Positions 1 to 4,496 of a DNA stretch of 7,779 nucleotides are shown here, one piece after another (the stretch's first letter is position 1; each line of letters opens with the position of its first letter). The notes under the pieces are model-generated. The model saw only the letters and a program-made list of their open reading frames with translations, did not search any database and was not told the origin of the DNA. The translations under genes were made by a program, and so were the position numbers. The stretch is from Acidimicrobiales bacterium (GTDB taxonomy: Bacteria > Actinomycetota > Acidimicrobiia > Acidimicrobiales > SZUA-35). The stretch spans positions 1 through 7,779 of the forward strand of contig JABDJU010000035.1 in assembly GCA_013003325.1 (NCBI GenBank). Reading direction: 5' to 3'.

Positions 1-36
1 CCGCGTGCCTCGCGGCCATTCCTTGCGTGCCGCACA

Positions 37-79
37 GCAACGGTTCAGCGGTTCCTATTCGCCTTGGCGGAACCGTTGC
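37..79. repeat. 10-bp inverted repeat at the 3' end of the S4 gene
   Basis: GCAACGGTTC at 37-46 is the exact reverse complement of GAACCGTTGC at 70-79. A competing pairing, GGTTCC (50-55) with GGAACC (69-74), lies inside it. One arm falls in the last codons of the minus-strand S4 gene and the other just past its stop, which is where a terminator would sit. There is no T-run on the minus strand after it, so it is at best a U-less terminator or a 3' stabilising hairpin. The role is inferred. Confidence 0.35.
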
Positions 80-435
80 ATTTGTCGCCGGTCTTTCTTG
101 GTGGGCCGCCCGGCACCACGATCGCGCGTGGGAACTACGACCTCGAAGGCGTGTGGCTCGGCGCGGCTAGGAGAGGGCGGGCTGTGATCGACGCGTGCCT
201 CATCGGCGCGGGCTGCTCCGACCCGCTTCTCGAGTAGCTCTACGACCTCGTAGACGATCGTCGAGTCCTTGCGGCGAGCCTCAACTCGGTCACCGACCCG
301 CAGCTTCGACGCTGGCTTGCAGACTTCACCGTTGATTCTTACCCTGCCCTTGGTGCAGGCGTCGTTGGCTTGGGCGCGGGTTTTGAACCCACGGACGGCC
401 CACAGCCATCGATCGACCCGTACCGAATCAGCCAT
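55..435 (-). CDS. RNA-binding S4-domain protein, Hsp15-like
   Basis: This is a small cytoplasmic RNA-binding protein of 126 aa. Residues about 5-55 form an S4 domain: RVDRWLWAVRGFKTR (6-20), then RVRINGEVCKPASKLRVGDRVE (31-52), the usual S4 loop that contacts structured RNA. The basic tail RDRGAGRPTKKDRRQMQRFR (104-123) matches the C-terminus of heat-shock protein 15 relatives. E. coli Hsp15 (HslR, about 133 aa) binds 50S subunits carrying a stranded peptidyl-tRNA and helps recycle them; the same job is inferred here from the family only. The ATG at 435-433 is chosen because the S4 domain begins within a few residues and no upstream in-frame start is better. There is no well-placed ribosome-binding site, but TACTCT lies exactly 6 nt upstream, which suggests a leaderless mRNA. 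The gene is divergent from htpX. Confidence 0.85.
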   Translation of the reverse strand: MADSVRVDRWLWAVRGFKTRAQANDACTKGRVRINGEVCKPASKLRVGDRVEARRKDSTIVYEVVELLEKRVGAARADEARVDHSPPSPSRAEPHAFEVVVPTRDRGAGRPTKKDRRQMQRFRQGE

Positions 436-441
436 ACCATC

Positions 442-447
442 AGAGTA
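442..447 (-). promoter_or_regulatory. Candidate -10 element, leaderless promoter of the S4 gene
   Basis: On the minus strand TACTCT (TANNNT) is followed by the 6 nt GATGGT and then the start ATG. This spacing puts +1 at or next to the A of the start codon. No convincing TTGACA-like -35 is visible at 17-18 nt. The same TANNNT-N6-ATG arrangement precedes yajQ and the mycothiol dehydrogenase gene in this window, which raises confidence. Confidence 0.4.
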
Positions 448-462
448 GATAGTCCTCCCCCT

Positions 463-473
463 GGAACAGTTCC
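463..473. promoter_or_regulatory. Perfect palindrome GGAACAGTTCC in a divergent spacer
   Basis: GGAAC and GTTCC flank a single A in the 65-bp spacer between the divergent S4 and htpX genes, about 28 bp before the htpX start. It overlaps where the -35 region of the S4 gene would be. It could be an operator controlling one or both genes, but only one copy is seen and it matches no operator I recognise. An 11-bp palindrome can arise by chance. Confidence 0.22.
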
Positions 474-490
474 GATGCCCGGCGGCGTTA

Positions 491-496
491 GAGGAG
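491..496 (+). promoter_or_regulatory. Ribosome-binding site of htpX
   Basis: GAGGAG lies 4 nt before the ATG at 501. It fixes the start of htpX and contrasts with the S4, yajQ and mycothiol dehydrogenase genes, which have no such site. Confidence 0.65.
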
Positions 497-500
497 CACG

Positions 501-1352
501 ATGCAAAACGGACTCAAGACAGCAGTACTTCTCGGAGGCCTGGCCGGGCTCATGATGCTCGCCGGCCAGTTGTTCGGTGGATCGAGCGGCCTCACCTTCG
601 CGTTCATCATCGCACTGATCACCGTCGGCGGCAGCTACTGGTTCAGCGACAAGCTGGCGATCAGATCCGCCAAGGCAGTGGAAGTGACCCCCCAGGAGAT
701 GCCTGAGTACTTCCAGATCATGCAAGAGCTCACCACGACCGCGGGCCTGCCGATGCCGCGGCTGTACGTCTCACCCGAACAGCAACCCAATGCCTTCGCA
801 ACCGGCCGCAACCCGAAGAACGCTGCGGTGTGCGTGACCTCGGGGTTGCTTCAAACACTCGAATGGCGAGAGATTCGCGGCGTGCTCGCTCACGAACTGG
901 CCCACGTCAGAAATCGCGACATCCTCACCGGATCGATTGCCGCCGGCATCGCCACCGTGATCTCCTATGCCGCCAACATGATGCTGTGGATGGGGATGTT
1001 CGGCGGGAATCGCCGCAGCAACAGCAACGGCAATCCGATCATCGCGATCGCGTTCGCCATGCTCGCCCCGTTGGCTGCTGGCATCCTCCAGATGGCGATC
1101 AGCCGCAGCCGCGAATACGAGGCGGATCGAAGTGCCGCCCGGATGCTCAACGACGGCAACCCGCTCGCCGACGCCCTCACCAAGCTTCACGGCTACAGCC
1201 TTCGTATTCCCAGTGAGATTCCGCCGCCGCAGGCATCTCACTACATCGTGAACCCGCTGAACAATCGCAAGGTCTCCTTCTCCAACCTCTTCACCACCCA
1301 CCCGCCGGCCGAAGAGCGCATCCGCCGCCTTCGCAGCAACGAGTGGATGTAG
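501..1352 (+). CDS. htpX: HtpX-type membrane zinc metalloprotease (M48B)
   Basis: HtpX is an integral inner-membrane protease with its active site on the cytoplasmic side. It cleaves damaged or misassembled membrane proteins alongside FtsH. The 283-aa protein has two N-terminal membrane segments (about 7-25 and 29-48), the zinc motif HELAH (131-135; two His ligands and catalytic Glu132), two further hydrophobic stretches (about 143-167 and 178-200), and SREYEAD (203-209), which supplies the third zinc ligand Glu. The C-terminal TTHPPAEERIRRL (265-277) is the usual M48 substrate-pocket motif. Length and domain order match the family, so the enzyme should be active. The ATG at 501 has GAGGAG 4 nt upstream. 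A short Asn/Ser-rich loop (NRRSNSNGN, 170-178) separates the last two hydrophobic segments. The gene is divergent from the S4 gene and converges on the GNAT gene with a 30-bp gap that holds no clear terminator. Confidence 0.93.
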   Translation: MQNGLKTAVLLGGLAGLMMLAGQLFGGSSGLTFAFIIALITVGGSYWFSDKLAIRSAKAVEVTPQEMPEYFQIMQELTTTAGLPMPRLYVSPEQQPNAFATGRNPKNAAVCVTSGLLQTLEWREIRGVLAHELAHVRNRDILTGSIAAGIATVISYAANMMLWMGMFGGNRRSNSNGNPIIAIAFAMLAPLAAGILQMAISRSREYEADRSAARMLNDGNPLADALTKLHGYSLRIPSEIPPPQASHYIVNPLNNRKVSFSNLFTTHPPAEERIRRLRSNEWM

Positions 1353-1382
1353 CCAGCGACGAGGAGGCCCCCGGAGGGAGGT

Positions 1383-1874
1383 CTAGAGCAGGCGCTGCAT
1401 GACGGCGACGTCGAGCCAGCGGTTGAACTTGCGGCCAACCTCACGTTCGATCCCGACCAGTTCAAATCCATTGGCTTCGTGAAGGGCCATGCTGGCCGGG
1501 TTGGCGTCAGCGATTCTGGCCATAATAGCGTGGTAGCCATGATCGGCTGCCACTTCGATCAGCCGCTGCATCAGGAGCGTGCCGACACCTTGACGCATTG
1601 ATCCCGGCGCCACGTACACGCTGTTCTCCACCGAAGTTCGGTAGGCCGGGCGAGGTTTGTAGGGGCTGAGCGAAGCAAAACCGACGACCTCGGCCGCCTC
1701 GTTCTGAGCCACGATCACCGCCAGCGCACCTGAGCGTTCGGCGAGCCAGGTTTCCTGCTGTTCTTTCGAGCGGGGAACCATGTCGAAGGTGACAGTCGTG
1801 TTGGACACATAGTGGTTGTAGATCGTGCGAATCGCTTCGGCATCGGCGAGCTCGGCGAGGCGCGTCTCGATCAT
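1383..1874 (-). CDS. GNAT N-acetyltransferase, phosphinothricin/methionine-sulfone type
   Basis: This 163-aa cytoplasmic protein transfers an acetyl group from acetyl-CoA to an amine. It belongs to the Pat/Bar/YncA (MnaT) branch of GNAT. The whole length is the catalytic domain: the N-terminal IRTIYNHYVSNTTVTFD (15-31) is typical of this branch, TSVENSVYV (80-88) holds the conserved Glu83, RQGVGTLLM (94-102) is the acetyl-CoA pyrophosphate-binding motif, and NPASMALHEANGFELVG (125-141) is the C-terminal motif B. Family members acetylate phosphinothricin, methionine sulfone or sulfoximine; the real substrate cannot be read from sequence, and resistance need not be its role. It follows yajQ by 15 nt on the same strand, so the two are probably co-transcribed. 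The TGA stop of yajQ forms part of TGAGGA, a weak ribosome-binding site about 13 nt before this start. Confidence 0.88.
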   Translation of the reverse strand: MIETRLAELADAEAIRTIYNHYVSNTTVTFDMVPRSKEQQETWLAERSGALAVIVAQNEAAEVVGFASLSPYKPRPAYRTSVENSVYVAPGSMRQGVGTLLMQRLIEVAADHGYHAIMARIADANPASMALHEANGFELVGIEREVGRKFNRWLDVAVMQRLL

Positions 1875-1889
1875 TGCAGCAAGAGGTCC

Positions 1890-2384
1890 TCAGTCACGGA
1901 AGTTGTTGAACTGAAGCGGTAGATCGAGGTCAGCTTCCTTCAGAGCCGCTATGACCTCTTGGAGGGCGTCGCGTTTCTTGCCTGTGACGCGCACCTGGTC
2001 ACCTTGGGTAGAGCTCTGAATCCCCTTCAGTTTCATTTCCTTTATCCGTGTGTTGATCTTCTTCGCCATGTCGGAGGAGATCCCAGCCTTTAGGTTGATC
2101 CGCTGGCGAGCGCGACCGCCCGACGCCGCCTCCACATCCTGATAGTCGACCGCCTTCAACGACACGCTTCGCTTCACCAGTTTCTCTTCGAGCACCTGGC
2201 GTAGCGCCGAAAGCCGGTCGTCACTGGCGGACTCGATCGTGATCACCTGCTCCTTGTCGTTCAGGTCGATCGAGGAGTCGGTGCCTTTGAAATCGAACCG
2301 GTTGTTGATCTCCCGGCTCGCCTGGTCGACGGCGTTACGGACTTCTTGCATGTCGATTTCGGAAACCACATCAAAACTCGGCAT
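1890..2384 (-). CDS. yajQ: YajQ-family nucleotide-binding protein
   Basis: This 164-aa cytoplasmic protein aligns over its full length with YajQ, from the opening MPSFDVVSE to the closing QFNNFRD (E. coli YajQ ends QFKNFRD). Other landmarks are ASREINNRFDFKGT (22-35) and TQGDQVRVTGKKRDALQ (126-142). The family has two ferredoxin-like domains. Some members bind cyclic di-GMP and act as effectors with transcription partners (shown in Xanthomonas), and others bind RNA or nucleotides. Which applies here is not visible. The ATG at 2384 is preferred over the GTG at 2423 because the family begins MPSFD and because TACGGT lies exactly 6 nt upstream, as in a leaderless promoter; no ribosome-binding site is present. 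The gene is divergent from tRNA-Tyr and upstream of the GNAT gene in a likely two-gene operon. Confidence 0.93.
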   Translation of the reverse strand: MPSFDVVSEIDMQEVRNAVDQASREINNRFDFKGTDSSIDLNDKEQVITIESASDDRLSALRQVLEEKLVKRSVSLKAVDYQDVEAASGGRARQRINLKAGISSDMAKKINTRIKEMKLKGIQSSTQGDQVRVTGKKRDALQEVIAALKEADLDLPLQFNNFRD

Positions 2385-2390
2385 GGAGAC

Positions 2391-2396
2391 ACCGTA
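2391..2396 (-). promoter_or_regulatory. Candidate -10 element, leaderless promoter of yajQ
   Basis: The minus strand reads TACGGT, then GTCTCC, then the ATG of yajQ. The TANNNT motif 6 nt from the start codon places +1 at the start codon. No good -35 is seen. It sits 10 bp from the proposed tRNA-Tyr -10 on the other strand, so the two promoters would overlap. Confidence 0.42.
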
Positions 2397-2405
2397 GCGA
2401 TCGGC

Positions 2406-2411
2406 TACCCT
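2406..2411 (+). promoter_or_regulatory. Candidate -10 element of tRNA-Tyr
   Basis: TACCCT lies 30 nt before the tRNA and would give a leader of about 24 nt. A partial -35 match, TGGAGA at 2384-2389 (four of six to TTGACA), is 16 nt upstream but overlaps the yajQ start codon. This is a weak assignment. Confidence 0.3.
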
Positions 2412-2419
2412 CGTCGTTC

Positions 2420-2436
2420 GCACTCACACCGAGTGC
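2420..2436 (+). other. Hairpin in the tRNA-Tyr 5' leader
   Basis: GCACTC (2420-2425) and GAGTGC (2431-2436) pair perfectly around the loop ACACC, ending 5 nt before the mature tRNA. It probably shapes the precursor for RNase P cleavage. The half-sites equal the core of the HrcA operator CIRCE, but the 5-nt spacer (CIRCE has 9) and the missing TTA/TAA flanks argue against that. Confidence 0.4.
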
Positions 2437-2441
2437 CCCAA

Positions 2442-2523
2442 GGGTCGGTGCCCGAGTGGCCAAAGGGAGCGGACTGTAAATCCGCCGGCTTCGCCTACGG
2501 AGGTTCGAATCCTCCCCGGCCCA
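2442..2523 (+). tRNA. tRNA-Tyr, anticodon GTA
   Basis: This is an 82-nt class II tRNA. Acceptor stem GGGTCGG (2442-2448) pairs with CCGGCCC (2516-2522), with one T-G wobble; the discriminator is A2523. The anticodon stem GCGGA/TCCGC encloses the loop CTGTAAA with anticodon GTA at 2476-2478, which reads both Tyr codons. The T-arm is GGAGG-TTCGAAT-CCTCC. The long variable arm is expected for bacterial tRNA-Tyr. CCA is not encoded: the sequence after A2523 is CGG, so a nucleotidyltransferase must add it. The last four bases of the mature tRNA (CCCA) are also the first four bases of the tandem repeat that follows. Confidence 0.96.
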
Positions 2524-2656
2524 CGGGAACCCCCTGGGTTCCTCCGAGTTCGCCCTTTCGGGGCGAACGTCCCACGGGAACCCCTTGGGTTCCTCCGAGT
2601 TCGCCTTTTCGGGGCGAACGTCCCACGGGAACCCCTTGGGTTCCTCCGAGTTCGCC
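2520..2656. repeat. 51-bp tandem repeat (2.7 copies) abutting tRNA-Tyr, two hairpins per unit
   Basis: The units are 2520-2570, 2571-2621 and a partial 2622-2656. Units 1 and 2 differ at only two of 51 positions, and unit 3 matches unit 2 over all 35 bases it keeps. Each full unit has hairpin A (GGAACCC, 3-nt loop, GGGTTCC; unit positions 7-23) and hairpin B (GTTCGCC to GGCGAAC; unit positions 29-49). Of the two substitutions, one is in loop A (position 15) and the other turns a C-G pair into a T-G wobble at the top of stem B (position 36), so folding is kept. Unit 3 stops exactly at the end of the left arm of stem B. Unit 1 begins within the tRNA 3' end. No U-tract follows either hairpin. 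The role is unknown: 3' processing or stability element, U-less terminator, or a mobile intergenic repeat. Confidence 0.9.
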
Positions 2657-2700
2657 AACCCGGGACGCAAGTCCGGAAGACGCCATCGATCGTCGTGCAC

Positions 2701-2706
2701 TAGCGT
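2701..2706 (+). promoter_or_regulatory. Candidate -10 element, leaderless promoter of the mycothiol dehydrogenase operon
   Basis: TAGCGT is followed by the 6 nt CTCGGC and then the ATG at 2713, the same spacing as at yajQ and the S4 gene. A weak -35, AAGACG at 2677-2682 (matching only the central GAC), lies 18 nt upstream. No ribosome-binding site precedes the gene. Confidence 0.42.
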
Positions 2707-2712
2707 CTCGGC

Positions 2713-3798
2713 ATGGCACAAGAAGTACGTGGAGTGATCGCTAGGACAAAGGGCGAACCGGTCAGTATCGAGACGATCATCGTCCCCGACCCCGGACCGG
2801 GCGAAGCCGTGGTCGAGGTGCAGGCGTGCGGCGTCTGCCACACCGATCTGCACTATCGCGAGGGCGGCATCAACGACGACTTCCCGTTTCTGCTCGGGCA
2901 CGAAGCCGCCGGGATCGTCGAGTCGGTTGGGCCCGATGTCACCGACATCAGCCCCGGTGATTATGTGATCCTGAACTGGCGGGCGGTCTGCGGTTCCTGC
3001 CGATCGTGTCTGCGAGGCAAGCCGCAGATCTGCTTCAACACCCACAACGCCACCCAGAAGATGACCTTGGCCGATGGCACCGAGCTCTCGCCTGCGCTCG
3101 GCATCGGCGCGTTCTGTGAGAAGACGCTGGTTGCGAGTGGTCAGTGCACCAAGGTCGACTCCTCGGCGCGACCTGAGGTTGCGGGCCTCCTCGGTTGTGG
3201 CGTCATGGCCGGGCTCGGTGCAGCGATGAATACCGGCGAGGTGGGACGGGGTGACTCGGTGGCGGTCTTCGGCTGCGGCGGCGTGGGCGATGCCGCCATC
3301 GAAGGTTCCCGGGTTGCCGGCGCTGGCACGATCATCGCCGTCGATGTAGACGACACCAAGCTCGAGTGGGCCCGTCAATTCGGAGCCACCCACACAATCA
3401 ATGCGACCGATGAAGACCCGGTCGAAAAGATCCGGGAGTACACCGGTGGCAATGGCGCCGATGTCGTGATCGAGGCGATCGGGCTGCCTCACGTGTATGA
3501 GCAAGCGTTCTACGCCCGCGATCTCGCCGGCACCGTGGTCCTGGTAGGGGTTCCAAACCCGGAAATGAAGCTCGAGCTACCATTTCTCGACGTGTTTGGC
3601 AGGGGTGGGGCACTCAAGTCTTCCTGGTATGGCGACTGCCTCCCCAGTCGCGACTTCCCGATGCTCATCGACCTCTATCTCCAGGGTCGACTCAATCTCG
3701 ATGGCTTTGTGACCGAGACCATCAGCCTTGAAGATGTCGAAGCAGCGTTCCACAAGATGGAAGAAGGCGGCGTCCTCCGCAGCGTCGTCGTGATGTGA
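2713..3798 (+). CDS. mscR: S-(hydroxymethyl)mycothiol dehydrogenase, zinc- and NAD-dependent
   Basis: The enzyme oxidises the adduct that formaldehyde forms with mycothiol to S-formylmycothiol, with NAD as acceptor; mycobacterial MscR also has S-nitrosomycothiol reductase activity. This 361-aa class III-like alcohol dehydrogenase has catalytic-zinc ligands Cys39 (CGVCHTD, 39-45), His63-Glu64 (LGHE) and Cys162 (GCGVMAG), and structural-zinc ligands Cys93, Cys96, Cys99 and Cys107. The Rossmann motif GCGGVG (187-192) is followed by Asp211, which favours NAD over NADP. All key residues are intact. Assignment to the mycothiol rather than glutathione branch rests on overall resemblance to actinobacterial MscR/AdhE2 (for example the NWRAVCGSCRSCLRG stretch, 88-102) and on the MBL-fold partner. 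The ATG at 2713 is chosen for family length and the leaderless promoter signal. It overlaps the next gene by 1 nt. Confidence 0.9.
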   Translation: MAQEVRGVIARTKGEPVSIETIIVPDPGPGEAVVEVQACGVCHTDLHYREGGINDDFPFLLGHEAAGIVESVGPDVTDISPGDYVILNWRAVCGSCRSCLRGKPQICFNTHNATQKMTLADGTELSPALGIGAFCEKTLVASGQCTKVDSSARPEVAGLLGCGVMAGLGAAMNTGEVGRGDSVAVFGCGGVGDAAIEGSRVAGAGTIIAVDVDDTKLEWARQFGATHTINATDEDPVEKIREYTGGNGADVVIEAIGLPHVYEQAFYARDLAGTVVLVGVPNPEMKLELPFLDVFGRGGALKSSWYGDCLPSRDFPMLIDLYLQGRLNLDGFVTETISLEDVEAAFHKMEEGGVLRSVVVM

Positions 3799-4412
3799 TG
3801 GCAGCTCGAATCGACCGCGTGATCACGTCGGGCATCTTCAGCCTCGACGGGGAAGACTTCGACGTCGACAACAACGTCTGGTTGCTGGGCGACGACGAAG
3901 AAGTCATTGTCATCGACGCTGCCCACGATCACGAACCGATTCTCAAAGGGATCGCTGGACGCAAGCTGAAAGCAATCGTGTGCACCCACGGGCACAACGA
4001 TCACATCAACGCCGCCGGGGCGTTGTCGGACGAAACCGGCGCTCCGATACTGCTCCACCCCGATGATGAGATGTTGTGGCAGGTTGAGTATCCGCACCGA
4101 CGATTCGACGACTCGCTCCGCGACGGGCTCTCGCTCGAAGTTGGCAACCACCGCATCGATGTGCTTCACACCCCGGGCCACTCACCGGGAGGGTGCTGCC
4201 TGCATCTTCCGAGCGATGGTGTGCTCTTCAGCGGCGACACGCTGTTTCATGGCGGACCAGGTGCTACCGGCAGGAGCTTCAGCAGCTACGACGTGATCAT
4301 CGAGAGCATCACCAATCGGTTGTTCGTCCTGCCCGATGACACGATGGTCAGGACCGGTCACGGTCAGTCGACCACGATCGGTGCTGAAGCACGGAATCTG
4401 AACGCGTCGTAG
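3798..4412 (+). CDS. MBL-fold hydrolase partner of mycothiol dehydrogenase
   Basis: This 204-aa cytoplasmic metallo-beta-lactamase-fold protein has a full glyoxalase II-like metal set: THGHNDH (63-69; His64, His66, Asp68, His69), His128 in HTPGHSPGG, Asp147 in FSGDTLF and His188 in TGHGQST. A binuclear metal centre that hydrolyses a thioester or similar bond is therefore expected. In mycobacteria an MBL protein (Rv2260) lies next to the mycothiol dehydrogenase Rv2259, the same arrangement as here. The attractive inference is that it hydrolyses S-formylmycothiol to formate and mycothiol, but glyoxalase-type or other acyl-mycothiol substrates are possible. The stop TGA of the dehydrogenase and this ATG share an A (TGATG), which implies translational coupling; no ribosome-binding site is present. 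A GTG at 3795 is a possible alternative start one codon earlier. Confidence 0.88.
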   Translation: MAARIDRVITSGIFSLDGEDFDVDNNVWLLGDDEEVIVIDAAHDHEPILKGIAGRKLKAIVCTHGHNDHINAAGALSDETGAPILLHPDDEMLWQVEYPHRRFDDSLRDGLSLEVGNHRIDVLHTPGHSPGGCCLHLPSDGVLFSGDTLFHGGPGATGRSFSSYDVIIESITNRLFVLPDDTMVRTGHGQSTTIGAEARNLNAS

Positions 4413-4436
4413 GTTCGACCGCGGTTCAGGCCGACC

Positions 4437-4460
4437 CCGGCGGACCCGAGGGACCGCCGG
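4437..4460. terminator. Bidirectional hairpin in the convergent spacer (U-less terminator candidate)
   Basis: CCGGCGG (4437-4443) pairs perfectly with CCGCCGG (4454-4460). Inside, an A-A mismatch is followed by CC/GG pairs closing a CGAG loop. It lies in the 84-bp gap between the converging stop codons of the MBL hydrolase and the 441-aa gene. There is no T-run on either strand, as is common for proposed actinobacterial terminators. Position and strength support the call; function is inferred. Confidence 0.5.
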
Positions 4461-4496
4461 AGCCGTTGTGCCCGCACGCCTGGGACTGCGGCGGAT

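Noticed and set aside
1353..1382. Terminator between htpX and the GNAT gene
   Set aside because: The 30-bp gap is G/C-rich, but I find no inverted repeat of useful length and no T-run.
2420..2436. CIRCE operator for the heat-shock repressor HrcA
   Set aside because: The half-sites GCACTC/GAGTGC match the core, but the spacer is 5 nt instead of 9, the outer TTA/TAA are missing and the target would be a tRNA gene. A leader hairpin is simpler.
2520..2656. CRISPR array
   Set aside because: The copies are directly tandem with a 51-bp period and no unique spacers, and no cas genes are nearby.
2442..2656. Integrated element using tRNA-Tyr as attachment site
   Set aside because: The repeats share only CCCA with the tRNA end. 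No integrase or cargo genes follow; the next gene is a core metabolic enzyme.
2346..2744. Plus-strand open frame over tRNA-Tyr and the repeat, with a repeated Pro-rich peptide
   Set aside because: It translates the tRNA itself and the hairpin repeat, and it overlaps the starts of two real genes. The peptide repeat follows from the 51-nt period.
2371..3504. Long minus-strand open frame of 377 codons across the dehydrogenase, the repeats and tRNA-Tyr
   Set aside because: It runs antisense to a clear enzyme gene, through a tRNA and through 17-codon repeats that stay open because 51 is a multiple of 3. Such frames are typical false genes at tRNA/repeat loci in GC-rich DNA.
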